A stretch of 64,000 bases of DNA from Tetracladium setigerum (taxonomy: Eukaryota; Ascomycota; Leotiomycetes; Helotiales), in the NCBI GenBank assembly GCA_031472005.1, contig PZJY01000003.1, positions 248,001-312,000 on the forward strand, given 5' to 3'. The notes below the pieces were generated by a model. It searched no databases and had not been told where the DNA came from. It worked only from the letters and a program-made list of their open reading frames with translations. This document shows positions 21,254-33,025 of this stretch, piece by piece (within the stretch, counting starts at the first letter, position 1; each line of letters starts with the position of its first letter). The position numbers were made by a program, and so were the translations under genes.

Positions 21254-22092
21254 CGAAGGGTTAGAAGAAAGAAACTAAGGAGTAGCTGGAAACTGAAATA
21301 GTATGATAATTGGCAACTCTTTTCGTTGATAGTACGAGGCATAAAATTCCCTATAGAGGCTTTATATAGATAGAAGAAAAAATAAATATAATAAAGTGAG
21401 AAGATTGGTCGTTTTAATTACGTGACTAATGGGCGCTTTGGCTGTTCCCCCTGCTTAATCGCGACAATTAGAGTCTTTTCAAAATTCGGAGCACTTAAGG
21501 AAAGGTCTTATAACGAAATAATATAGCTTCAAATTTTAAAGAAACTCAGAGAAGGAAGGAATGGAGTCCGGGAGTTTCGCCGTTTGCGATGGGAGGGCAA
21601 TATGTTTCAGTGCTTAGTAATGCCTAGATGAAATTTACTATGTTCACACTGGAGCGCCGTCACTTGTCCCCTCGACTTGGCACGAACCTGACGGGTACGC
21701 ACAGATGGGGGATTTTACATTTAAAAGGCCCTGTACTCAGTACATCAACATCGCGACGGCTTTTGTAGATGAAAAATAATCCCCGTCATGACCGATAAGC
21801 ATTTGCAGCACCAGATGTGCCTTCGCGCCCACGAGCACCTCTATGTGTTCAATCCGGATTGGCCCCAGTCGTGCATGTACACTGTTCAGTCGTCGAGAAC
21901 ACTCCATTACAACCAATGGACTTGAAGCAGAAGCTTCAATTTTTTATATGGTCGATATAACCCTGCTCCATTCGTTTCTCAGAAAATGTCCCCCTTCTCT
22001 CCCGCACTTCATATCGCTATTACCTCAATCTACCAGGTCCCCTTTCTCTTCTGGTCTCAGTGGGTCCAACCACACGACTTGCATCTCTTCCG
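21254..22092. other. Intergenic
   Basis: No gene seen. Contains the 3' flank of the Ser/Thr-rich membrane-protein gene and the promoter of the ankyrin-DUF2235 gene. Confidence 0.4.
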
Positions 22093-24086
22093 ATGACAAT
22101 GACACTCCACGAGGCTTCGAAAACGGGTAACGTGGACCAGCTGGAGCGATTTTTGGCTGAGAATCCCGATCAGGTCAATCTCAAAGACGAGGGCTATGAG
22201 CGAACAGCGCTGCATTGGGCCGCGAGAAACGGCCACATAGAGGTGGTCAAGCTCTTGATCAAACAGCCAGAGGTTGATCTGAACGCAACTGACGAACAAG
22301 GCCAAACACCCGTGATGTTGGCCGCATTCTCGGGTTACGATGAGATTCTTCACAAACTTTTGATTAAGGGGGCTGCGGTCGACTCTACCGACAAAAAAGG
22401 ACAAACATCCCTGCATCTCGCCGTCAATTTGATATGGGCTCACCCAGACACAGCGCGTAGGACTGTGCGGTTGCTCATTGCCTACGGAGCCGATCCATAT
22501 GCTAAAGAGGAAGGGGGATAACACCATTAGAGATTGTAGCTAAGCTCGAAAGTGAGAACGGCTTCCGCATGCTGAGCCTCGAAGTAGAGGCGTACCACCA
22601 TCCGAAGAGGATTATTATTTGTTGCGACGGGACTTGGAATGATAGAGAAACCAGACAGCCAATCACGAACGTGACAAAAATATTGGGCTGTGTGGAGGAA
22701 AGTGGCTTTTGCTCCAGGAATCAAAGAGAGTGTGATGAATTTCGATACCAGCAATCGCTTCATTATATTGACGGAATCGGGACTGGTACCACCTGGCTAG
22801 GGCAAAGGATTGATGGGGCATTTGGCACAAGTAAGAGACACTTTCGGCTGAATGCACTTCTGCTATGGTGGGAAGGAGAGGAAACATAGATGCCCTGGAG
22901 AGGAGCTCATGGCTTGGACTGACTGTCTATAGCCATCTCGAGAAAGATTTGCGAAGCCTATCGTATCATTTGCGAGGCCTACACATGCGTAAACGACCAG
23001 ATCATCCTGATCGGCTTCTCTAGGGGCGCATACACGACACTATGTCTTGCCCACTTTATCAACGACGTCGGCCTGATTGACCGATCTTGGATCTCTAGAG
23101 ATCTGCCCAAGCTTTTCGAGCTCTGGTCTACCGGGTACCATATTACCGAGCCTGAAAGTGATCGCGGCAAGCTACTGCGAACGGCCATCGATGACCTTGT
23201 CAGTGAAGGACATCTTCAATCGAAAATAAATATCAACACTCTTGCCGTTTGGGACATTGTAGCCTCTCTCAGAGATCAATGGCCATGGTCGATACGGCGC
23301 CCATTCAGTTGGGCACAAGAGCCATTCCATTTCATTGGCAGTCGCATCCCTCTCTGCGTAGACAAAGTCTATCATGCGCTCGCCTTGAACGAAAAGCGAC
23401 GTGATTTCAAGCCAGTAGTTTTAACCGGCTTGCCCGGAAAGCTTTACCACTGCTGGTTTCTTGGTAGTCACGGAGATGTTGGCGGCGGTTGCGATAACAG
23501 CGGGCTTGCTAATTTCTCCTTGGCCTGGATGATATCCAAACTTTCAACTGACATCTGCTTTAACGAACAGGCGGTGTTGCGTATATTGCGTAATGTTTCG
23601 ACAGGGCCAGTTGATCCCACCGAAGTCAGCCAGTCGGTGTACGAATCTTTCACGCCGTGGTGGTGGTTCCGGGGATCCTATCCTCGCCACCCTACGGAGA
23701 CTCTCTCTGAAGACACTAGCACGATGCACTTCACTGTTCAAAGTTTTGTAAGTACTGATCCGAATACGACAGTCGTCCCAGCATTGCAAAAACTTACGTT
23801 CTTTGGCGGGCGAAACCGGCTATGGAAGAGCGACGCTGGGGATATCAAAGAGGACAAAATAGAATCAGTTGAGTATAAATTGCTGGAGGAATGGTTGAAA
23901 CACGCTCGTCTTGAAGGCGAAATCAAGATTCGAACGGCTATAGCGGGCCATGCTCCTATCAACGAAAACCAATGGTCTTCCCCTTTACTCGATGAATACA
24001 TGAGTGATGCTCAGCGTAGAAAATGGCGTGCTGACATGGCAGCAACAATGGAGGAAACTGAGGATGCAGCAGTGGAAAACACATGA
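22093..24086 (+). CDS. Ankyrin-repeat DUF2235 alpha/beta-hydrolase
   Basis: Exons 22093-22830 and 22933-24086. One base is missing in the G run at 22513-22517; with it the product is 630 residues and the 102-nt intron is in phase. Residues 1-145 hold about four ankyrin repeats (TALHWAARNGHIEVVKLLI, TPVMLAAFSGYDEILHKLLI, TSLHLAVN, VRLLIAYGADP). The DUF2235 domain follows, with the CCDGTWND strand, the nucleophile elbow GFSRG (Ser276) and the acid-box GSHGDVGGG. DUF2235 is related to the Tle1 phospholipase fold, so a serine hydrolase acting on lipid is plausible but unproven. Ankyrins probably supply a protein-binding end. The ATG at 22093 is used; a second at 22099 is possible. The C-terminus is Lys/Glu rich with no membrane segment, so cytosolic. 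Confidence 0.85.
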
Positions 24087-26355
24087 GTAGTGAAAGGGAG
24101 CTGGATGGTTCTGATCAGATAGCGGGTGTATTTGGAAGATGGTTTCTGCGGTATTTTCTTTTCTTTGTTGGTAAAGTTCAAATCGGTGATTTCGCGAATG
24201 AATTGTTCGCCATAACATGTAACTTTCCCATGATTAGTATAACCACACTGCTACTGACCAGGATCCACGGTCGCTTGATTGGGGGTATTGGGGAGATATC
24301 TACTGTGGGTGATAACAAAGTTCTGTCACCCACTGTGGGTATCATTCTTTATGGCGACGTCGTGTGACATAGCGTGCTCTGGCCGCCACAACGCTGACAT
24401 TGATTTTATGCACTGTGATAAGCTCGAAAATCCCATGTCTAATCGTTCCATAAGTCTACAAAGAGATCAGACCTTGATGGTGGTATCGCGGATCGAGGGG
24501 TCCTATCAAACTATATAAGAGGCTCTCGATAATCCAGGTATGTGGCGACAACCCAATTATAATTTTCGGAACTAATAGGTTGGGGGGATTCGGGAAATTA
24601 TATAATATAATTGCAAAAAAGAATAGAAATTTAAATGCGTTCATAAATTTAAAGTCGCCTGAACTCGAAGTACCTACGAATTGTCTCGTCACAGACGGCG
24701 TCTCGGGACGCAGGGACACACGGCAATCTTGAAAGGTCAGAGATGAGCTAGAGTTTTATAACAAAATATAGTCAGCTGATAGAGACTGCGAAGATATTTA
24801 GAAGTAGAGAATCTGAGAGTAGAATAGTAGACAGGATACTCGTAGAGGTTATGCTTACAAAGATTATGCCTATGCTGACATTTGCTAAAAAGGAAATCGC
24901 CCCAAAATTCTACTTTCTAGCCAAGCAAAGATTAAAAATGGGTTTACGAAGTTCTTCCACAACAATGTGGATGGAAAATCGGAAAATCCCACAACCCCAC
25001 AAACTCCGCAACCCCATTTTTGCCAAAGGGCCGATTCTAGCGAGCAGTTCCCCATCGCGACTTCCGATGTTTACCCGTGAGAAGGTTGGTGGATCGAGAA
25101 AAGATATTGTTCGGGAAGTAGAAGTTTAGATCGAGGTTTGCTTGTGCTTTTGCATTGCTACTTGGACATTTTCTCTCAAGTCATCAATTCTGTGTAGCTA
25201 TACATACTACTCAACTTTGATCTCAGCAGGATATTGATAACTTTAAACAAAATTTTAGACCAAGCTACTGTACTTAGAAACAGTTCTTTCTTTCAAGAGT
25301 AAAAGTTCCTCGTGGATAGACAGGTCCATACATACCTCCAAACAAATCAAGAAGGGCCAAACGTTCAACGGCGAAGTTCAACAACAAGATGAAGAAATAA
25401 AACGAGATATTCCACTTTCCAAGACACTAATCTGTACTATGATTGGGTTCCAATGCCAATATAGTGGACGGAAGGCCCTTCTAGCGAGTCATCCGTGCTA
25501 CGCATCCGAGGCACCTGACAGCTTTGCGGAGGTGGTGTTAAAGTTTAACGGGGTGAGGAAGGAAGGGTTTCCCCGCCATCCCTCACGTCAGAGGCGCTTG
25601 AACTGTGAAGAAGAAAAAACCAAGCTTGGCAGCAGAGAAGGCGATTGTAAAAGACGTCAGGCCATGAAGCAAGTGGCAAGTAATAAATGATTGTGTAGAG
25701 GAGGGAGAGATGCAAGTAAAGATTGCCAGTGAAATGACTACCTATGTAAGAAAAAAAAGGGAAAAAGCGTCTTGCCACGCCGAACCTTAAAGACCACCAA
25801 TTTTGAGCGCAATAAACAAATTGAAATGTACTATTCTTTGAAAACAGTAATATGAGCTAGCAATAATATTCGAGCGAAGAGCCGAACAAGAAAAATCTAG
25901 TTAACCCCTCAATATTGCTCGGCTACGGTCCACGGAGACCGTCAAACCCCCCGAACCGACACACACACCATATCGAGTCAATTTCCGAGTTTCCTGTTCG
26001 TCGAAATTCTTTCCTCCCATCTTTCAAGAAGCTATTATTTCATACTAGAGATCTTGGAAGGCCATCGATGGGACCGACACAAGGCCGAATGCCCTCCTCT
26101 GGTGTCTGGGCGAAGAGGATATACTGGTCGTCAAAGACTTTTTCCGCCAACAGTGTACCGGCAATGAGGTAAACATGAGTGATGGATCTCTTGGCTAGTA
26201 TTCGAGTTGTTGAGGTATAAGTATCGTCTGATTTCTTGTTTTGGATAGAGAGAGAGAGAGAATATCCAGTGATACCAGAGTTTCTTCAATCTCTTGTTCT
26301 TTTCCCTTCCTCTTGGCATCTTCTCGTTTGTACTGTATTGATAAACACAGTCGAT
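24087..26355. other. 2.3-kb intergenic region
   Basis: No supportable gene. AT-rich patch at about 24560-24660. A few short frames (for example 24851-25129 and 25439-25690) lack any domain, splice site or start context. The promoter of the GH3 gene lies at the 3' end. Confidence 0.4.
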
Positions 26356-28398
26356 ATGTGGACCAAGATTACCTCTGCCCTCCTAATGGGAGTGAGCCTC
26401 TCATCAAGCCATGTTCTTCTTCCAAGGACTCTCAATGAGACTTCCCTCCCGATCTACAAGAACGCCAGTTACTGCGTAAGTGTCCAACTCCTTCCTCAAC
26501 TCCGCATTCTCACAATATCCGATGCACTTGAGACCTGCTCCCACCCTGGCACTCTCTTCCTGATCCCATAACTAACCCCTTCTCAGATAGATGCCCGAGT
26601 AGAAGATCTCATCTCTCGCATGACCGTCGCCGAAAAGGCCGGCCAAATGTTCCAAACCCAAATCTACCAAGGTCCCAACGGCACTCTCGACCCTGGCGCC
26701 GCAACTCGCAACGGCTCCGAAATCATGATCGGTGAAAAACACATGACGCATTTCAATCTCGTGGGCGACGTAGCGGACGCCAAAGCCGTTGCGACATTCA
26801 CCAATCTCGTCCAGCAGCGCGCCTTGGATACCAGACTCGGTATACCGCTCACACTGTCCTCGGATCCAAGACATGCCTTCACAGAGAATTTCGGCACGGG
26901 CTTTGCGGCAGGCGTGTTTTCACAGTGGCCGGAGACGTTGGGGTTGGCGGCCTTGAGAGATCCGGATGTTGTGAGGAAGTTTGCTGAGGTGGCGAGGGAG
27001 GAGTATTTGGCTGTTGGTTTGAGGTCTGCGCTTCATCCGCAGGTGGATCTCTCCACGGAGCCGAGATGGGCAAGACTTGGGAATACTTTTGGTGAAGATG
27101 CAAATTTGACGAGTGCTTTGCTCGTGGCTTACATCAAGGGTTTCCAAGGTGAGACTCTTGGACCTCACTCGGTCACGACGGTTACGAAGCACTTCCCGGG
27201 TGGTGGACCGATGGAGAATGGAGAGGATTCGCATTTCGATTATGGAAAGAACCAGACGTATCCAGGTGGTAATTTCGACTATCACTTGATTCCGTTCAAG
27301 GCTGCGATTAAGGCTGGCGCGAGACAGATGATGCCATACTACTCACGCCCTGTTGGCACCAAGTACCCGAGGTTGGATTCTCTTTCAACAGGGAGATTGT
27401 GACCGTTTTATTGCGAGAGGAACTTGGTTTTGACGGTATTGTCGTGACAGATTGGGGTTTGATCACCGATGGAACAATCTTGGGCCAGGTGATGCCAGCT
27501 CGTGCTTGGGGTGTTGAGTACCTTTCCGAACTTGAGCGAGCTGCCATGATCCTGAACGCAGGCTGTGATCAATTCGGCGGCGAATCGCGTACTGAATTAA
27601 TCATCCAGCTTGTCGAAGAAGGTATCATTCCTGAATCCCGCCTCGACATCTCAGTCCGCCGTCTTATGAAGGAGAAGTTCCTCCTCGGTCTCTTCGACAA
27701 TCCGTTCGTTGATGCCGACGCTGCTGCCCATGTTGTTGGAAACCCATACTTCGTCCGACTTGGTCTTGAAGCTCAGCGACGCCACTATACTCTCTTGCAC
27801 AACAGAGACAACATCCTTCCATTGAGCGCCGCTCGCAACGCCAACACGAAGTTCTATATCGAAGGCTTCAACGCTACATACATGGCGGCCCGAAATCTGA
27901 CTGTCGTCTCAACTCCAGAAGAAGCAGATCTGGCTCTACTTCGTCTTGAAGCGCCTTACGAGCCGCGTCCTGGTGGATTCGAGGCAAGATACCACGCCGG
28001 TTCCCTCGAGTACTCGGCAGAAGAGAAGGCACGACAAGCAGCCATCTATGCTGCAGTCCCAACGATCGTCGATATGAAGCTCGATCGTCCTGGTGCGATT
28101 CCTGAGATTTTCGATCAGTAAGTAACCATCACCTCCATCCCTCCATCCCTGTTTCTGAGATCAAACTAACCTCTCTTCCTCGAACAGAGCCCACGCAGTT
28201 TTCGCCAACTTTGGAAGCGGCCCACCAGCATTCTTGGATGTTTTGTTTGGAGAAGCTAAGCCAGAAGGAAAATTGCCATTCGATTTGCCACGTTCAATGG
28301 CCGCGGTCGAGGCTGCTTCTGAGGATCTGCCATTTGATACATTGGATCCTGTTTTCAGATTTGGACATGGTCTGAGCTATGCAGAAACCTGTCTGTGA
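26356..28398 (+). CDS. Secreted glycoside hydrolase family 3 enzyme
   Basis: Exons 26356-26475, 26587-28117, 28188-28398; introns 111 and 70 nt. One base is missing in the C run at 27366-27368; with it the product is 620 residues. A signal peptide (ITSALLMGVSLSSSHVLL) suggests secretion. The N-terminal GH3 barrel has MTVAEKAGQMFQ, GIPLTLSSDPRH, the Lys-His pair in KHFPGGG and the nucleophile Asp329 in VVTDWG. The second alpha/beta domain follows (NRDNILPLS, ANFGSGPPAFLDVLFGEAKP, EGKLPFDLP) and the chain ends at FRFGHGLSYAETCL. The fibronectin-III domain common in fungal beta-glucosidases is absent. Members of this layout hydrolyse beta-glucosides or beta-xylosides; the exact substrate cannot be told. 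The frame break lies between the barrel's last strands, not at a domain edge. Confidence 0.88.
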
Positions 28399-28928
28399 GG
28401 AAAGTAATGCATGCATGGCTGAAATGAGATAAGAAAGGGGAATGCAAATGAGAAGACAACAGCATAGTGAGCATGCAAGAATGACGAAGTAACGAACAAT
28501 TGGCTCTAAAGCTCGGTTATAGATATTAATGAAATAAAAATGATACCAAGAAAATCGGCCACACCGAACGTGAGAAAGGGAATTCCATCTTTCTCATCTC
28601 CCTAGAGGCGCCAGATGTGAAGATGAGGTAAGTTTTGTGGACGTTCCAAGAATACCGAGACTTGGTCAGCCTTAAACTGCGGGTCCGGGTACCGCCATAA
28701 TACAACATTAGAGAAATTAAAAAAAAAAATTCTCAATACTAAATAATTGAAAGGTTAAAAAGTTGAAAAGTCGAAAAGTCGAAAAGTTGAAAAGTTGAAA
28801 AGTCAAAAAGTCGAAAAGTCGAAAAGTCGAAAGTTCGAAAAGTTGAAAAGTAGAAATAAGCATGACCGAGCTAATCAGTTTCAAAATGTAGCTGTACAAC
28901 TTAAACTGACATGAATGAGCTATTTGGT
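28399..28928. other. Intergenic with minisatellite
   Basis: 3' flank of the GH3 gene. Apart from the 8-bp tandem repeat at 28754-28852, nothing is recognised. Confidence 0.4.
28754..28852. repeat. 8-bp minisatellite, GTCGAAAA type
   Basis: About twelve tandem copies of GTCGAAAA / GTTGAAAA, with one 7-bp and one 9-bp unit. T/C alternation at the third base is regular. The complementary strand is pyrimidine-rich like the 14-kb repeat, but the unit differs. Confidence 0.85.
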
Positions 28929-29243
28929 TCAAGAGAATATTATATTGTTTGCGGCGGTCCTAAGAGGTATATTCTGATTGAAGCTCAAATGTTGCGGACT
29001 TCCAGGCTGTGGTTCCCGCCGGAAGGGGGATGGTAACGGCTGCAAACCATCCCGTCGTCGTTGGCGTTGCAGTCTTCGAAAGCGGAGGTGATCACGAATG
29101 GCTGGAATGACGACAAAAAATAGTATCGGTATGAGAACTCCGAGTCCTATTAGTGTTGGAATGATAATCATAGAAGCCTTCTTGGCTGTGGAAAACTCCT
29201 CCCACGAGTGCCAGCACCACGTGCGGTTGTGTGAACATTTCAT
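28929..29243 (-). CDS. Small one-pass membrane protein, unrecognised
   Basis: A 104-residue single-exon frame starting at ATG 29243. A short N-terminal segment with two Cys is followed by one helix (IIIPTLIGLGVLIPILFFVV) and a strongly basic run (RFRRLQRQRRR), then a Pro/Gln-rich tail, so the basic side should face the cytosol. No family recognised. Base composition and the clear membrane-then-basic order favour a real gene, but homology is needed. Confidence 0.45.
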   Translation of the reverse strand: MKCSHNRTWCWHSWEEFSTAKKASMIIIPTLIGLGVLIPILFFVVIPAIRDHLRFRRLQRQRRRDGLQPLPSPFRREPQPGSPQHLSFNQNIPLRTAANNIIFS

Positions 29244-30075
29244 CTTTTCGAAATTTTGTTCCGTTGTCTAACTTGATGAGAATTCCGTGTTGCGCTGCCT
29301 GACTTTATGAGAGTTTGAGAGATGTACTTTCTGGGGATGTGGAAGTCTTGAAGTGGGAGTGAAGTGCGCTTTTTATACATATATAGTTTTGACTTTTGGT
29401 TGGGTCACTTGAAATCTGGTTCTAGACTGATAGTGAGTAACCTTCTTTCTTCGCGGGGGCTAAACGAGAAATTAATGACTAGCACATTACTAGAGCCTAA
29501 CCTAGACAAGCTTTAAATTTTATAAGACAGCTTGTTCGATTCCACATCGTAGAGGCTAGGCTACCTCTCAAGGCAGTGTGAAACTATCCTTGGGTGTTGG
29601 GTCTCGTAGCCTGCTGTAAGGGTGCACCGAGAAGCGGCCGATTTTGGGACATTCGCTGGCACCATTTGAGAATAATGTGGAAGGTCAGGTAAGAACATGT
29701 AAAATAAAATAAAAACCATAAAAGAGTAATAAACAGAAGGTGAGTCCCTAAGGCCTACTTTTATGGCCCCAAATTGATCGTTTCTGGGCCACCCTTACAA
29801 ACGCGTTCTAGAGCCTCGGAATATCGGGGCTTGTGAGAGATAATAGTTTCTTGTTGTTGTTTATCTCGTCTGGTCCGGGTTTCGGGACCTCGGATTCGCT
29901 AATGAGGATAATTAACGAGGGTATCACTTGGCAGTATTACTGTATGGGTACGAGGTAAGATCTTACATAACAATTCTCGATTAACTTCCAAATGCGGGTA
30001 AGATCATTAACTTCCAAATGCGGATAATCATATGTTGAACTTCCTTGCTTAATTTCTGCGTACTGTATTTGCATC
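29244..30075. other. Intergenic
   Basis: No gene recognised. A short direct repeat, TTAACTTCCAAATGCGG, occurs twice at about 29981 and 30008. The rest is unremarkable. Confidence 0.4.
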
Positions 30076-31240
30076 TTAGTATTCCCCAGGGATCTCTCGT
30101 GGAGAGCAAACCGTCTCCTTTAGTCGAGCCTCCAACTCGCCGACATCCCATTCCACCACAACTTCGGGTAATTCAATCTTTAATTGAAAATCCCTGAGCC
30201 CTCTGACATGTTCTTTCATCGGTGACAATAGCTTCTCAAATTGCACTCCGTTCGTTGTCCACCTCTTCCTTGCATGATGTAGAAATGGGCCGACCTACTC
30301 CTCTCGACCGCATCGTCGTAGATTAACATTCTCAAATTCAACACCCTTAATCCTGACATCTTCTCTCCTATGACTTTCCATGTATCTTCCCAGGTTTGGA
30401 GATCGTCAGGCGCCTTCGTGGTGTCTTTGTCTATGAACGGAAGGACACCTGACCACGTAAGGTTCAAATATCTGATAGACGCGAGGCGCGATTGTCGTAT
30501 TGATCGAGCTAGGAAGAGGACAGTCTGCGGGTGATTTATATCGAACGTGTTGGTTTCGTAGAGAAGGTGTGATGCTTCGTTGTAGGTTTGACGACAAGTT
30601 TGAAGTAATCCCAAAGAGTTGTTGGAGGTCGCTTTCATATTCATCGCTTCACCATGACGGTAGGTTTGAATTGGCGTAGTGGGGTCGAAGCATTCACGGT
30701 TGCAAATAATATCATTGTAAGTGTGAATGGGAAGACGGGATAAGCATCTTCGATGCCCAAGCCGCTTTGGAAGTTGAATGATATGAAGCCTATCTTGTCC
30801 TAGTACTTCGAGGTAGATCTGTTCGCGAATTTCGAGGGGAAGGCGGAATAGAGACGAGAGAATTTCTGGCTGGGAAGCTGTTTCGTTCGATTTGGTCGTT
30901 TGAAGATTGGAAAGATCGAATGATTCGGTTGATGATTGGTGGATGTTTCTTTGATTCGAGGTGGTAGTTCCCGAGGCTCATTCATCTTCCTCTCTTTCAT
31001 TGCCGCTTTCACAGCCTTTTCGTTTCTCTTAACTCTCCGGGCAGCTTCCCCGAACCTAGAACCTGATCCATCTCCAAACCAAAACAGGTACGCCGCGACA
31101 CAAGGGTAAGCAAAGAGAAGGAACACAGCATCGCCGACCTTTCCAAGAAATGTCATGTCGTCAAAAAACCCGAGAGGAATTTCCATAAATCCAGGGCCAA
31201 AAAACAGGAGGTAAATGTAGTAGCGAAAGTTGGTGAACAT
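30076..31240 (-). CDS. DUF7730 protein with N-terminal membrane segments
   Basis: Single exon, 388 residues, if two single-base losses are allowed: one most likely in the G run at 30970-30972 and one at about 30269-30272. The N-terminus has two hydrophobic segments (YYIYLLFFGPGFMEIPLGFF and VFLLFAYPCVAAYLFWF) and a Lys/Arg/Glu-rich stretch. Then comes the F-box-like DUF7730 core: LPLEIREQIYLEVLG, CNRECF, LLQTCRQTYNEASHLLYETN and TFDINHP. The C-terminal part after the second break (FEKLLSPMKEHVRGLRDFQL) is the usual end of the family. Such proteins are numerous in Leotiomycetes and of unknown function; the LPxEIR motif resembles an F-box, which would mean a ubiquitin-ligase adaptor, but this is inference. 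A related gene lies at 31959-33025 on the same strand. Confidence 0.7.
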
Positions 31241-31958
31241 GTCGAAAAGAAGCGGGCCTATCTATAAGAAGTAGTCAGAAATGCTGCAAAGTACGATAGG
31301 ATAATTGATACGGTCATTCATGCCTGACAGAAGAGATGAGTGCTTGGGTAGTCAGCTTACCTGGCCAAGGATGAAGGTGTGAGAGCTGAGCCTCTGTTTA
31401 GAGCTAGCCCTAAATGGGTGTTTGCTTATTCTGATCCTATTCGTTGAGTTGCTAAAACATTTCTAGAATCCGAAGAAGCTTACATATACAATGTATATTT
31501 ATATCGCCTTCAAGCATTGGGTGCATTCATTGGTCGCGGCTATGCCGAACAATCTCACCGGCTCATTTGGCAGCCCAGTGATTCACAGGAATCACTGGAA
31601 TATGAGGAGAGTGAGGTGTTGGGGAAGCGCTGTGCAAACGTCCATTTTGACCTTCCTTTGACTGAACAGAGATTCAGTTAATGTTGGTCCGTAAGTTGTC
31701 GCATGTAGACGTAGGTCAAAAGCCAGATGGAGTATATTCTCACCCCCTTTTTGAACATCAGAAGATGGTCCGATAGATTGATCTACCATCATGATCACCA
31801 AAGCTTTACTAAGTAGCTATTAACACTTAGTAGTTCAAAATCCAGGAAAACCACCAAAATTGCGTTGTTCGATAGCCGCATTTCCTGGTGCTTCCGCTTT
31901 GACAAATTTGCATAAGGAGAATCTGGATCTGTTGGAATATTGCGAACCACGGGGGTGA
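31241..31958. other. Intergenic between DUF7730 genes
   Basis: No gene seen. The promoter of the DUF7730 gene at 30076-31240 should be here. Confidence 0.4.
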
Positions 31959-33025
31959 TTATTGCTCAGTCAGATCGATCCGAGTAAACAATTCGGGGAA
32001 TCTGTCCGGCGTGCCTTTGGAGTCGATGAGCAAATAAGCATCTGAAGTCTGTCCTGGAAGGAAAGCAATTGATCGTTGGTGTATGCCGCATCGATGGTAA
32101 GCCGAAAGTGTTTCATCCCCCGAAGATTTTCCACGGGGATTGCCATCCACTCTTTCAAGAGTGCGTAAGCTTTCTCGGTCCATCCGTCCGGGAAGTTGGC
32201 TTGAGCGTGAACTTGGATTCGCAACTTGACTTCAAGACTTCGCAGTGACTTCATCTGATTGCAGATAACCTCCCACATCTCGTCCCAATCATTGTCGATA
32301 CCCGACCAGTCGACACCATCAGGCCGTGGGTGAGACCTCAAGACTCGTGCGCGCCCGCTGACTTGAAGAAATCTGATTGAATCGAGAAGGTTTGGGCGAA
32401 TAGTTTTGGCTAGTGACACTATCGTTTCTGGGTATTCTGCCTCGAACACGTTGGATGAATACAACAACCCGACTCCTTGAGAGTAGTTTTGTCTGCATGT
32501 TAGGAGCAGTGCGGGAAAGCCACTGGACGCTTCGAATGTCGGCGTGGAGCGGTAGGAGACGAGACTCCAGAGTGGTGAAGCGCAGTTTCTGTTGCAAGTT
32601 TGCTGCTCCCAGAATAATCCATTATTGTCGTGCTTTGCGGAACACCTGATGTAGCCAGGTCGGCTTTTCATATCAACAAGATGGAGAAGTTCCATGCCAA
32701 TCACATGCCTGAAGATCTCTTCTCTAATCTCAAAGGGCAGTGCGAGCAAGAGGGATGTCTGAGTCTGCTGTCGTCCCCATGATTTTCTGGATTCGGTGGA
32801 GAGCTCTGGCCACAACGAGAAGAATGTTTGGTTCCCTTCTCTCTTGCGGCTCAGCCATCCTTTGGAATTGTCGGACGGGTGATCGTCTGGGTCTTGGCTG
32901 CGTTTCTGATGACCCTTCCCAAGTTTTGCCAGGCTCTGGATTCTTTTGAAGGGGATGAGAAAGCAATTGAAGATTGCTGAATTGTGAATATTGATTATTG
33001 CCCGACGTTTCGTGCGTTGATCCAT
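31959..33025 (-). CDS. DUF7730 F-box-like protein
   Basis: Single exon from ATG 33025. The frame as read ends at 31970 (351 residues). Reading one frame back after about 32060 gives a 355-residue end with DAYLLIDSKG and PDRFPELFTRIDL, which looks more like protein, so a further one-base loss is possible. The core shows LLLALPFEIREEIFRHVIG (F-box-like), CNRNC, ALLLTCRQNYSQGVGLLYSS and VFEAEYPET, matching the neighbouring gene at 30076-31240, so the two are probably old tandem copies. The first 90 residues are charged and poorly ordered, unlike the membrane N-terminus of the neighbour. Function unknown. Confidence 0.7.

Noticed and set aside
24851..25690. Short plus-strand frames between the DUF2235 and GH3 genes
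   Set aside because: Low-complexity Lys/Arg/Ser composition, no motif, no splice-linked partner.
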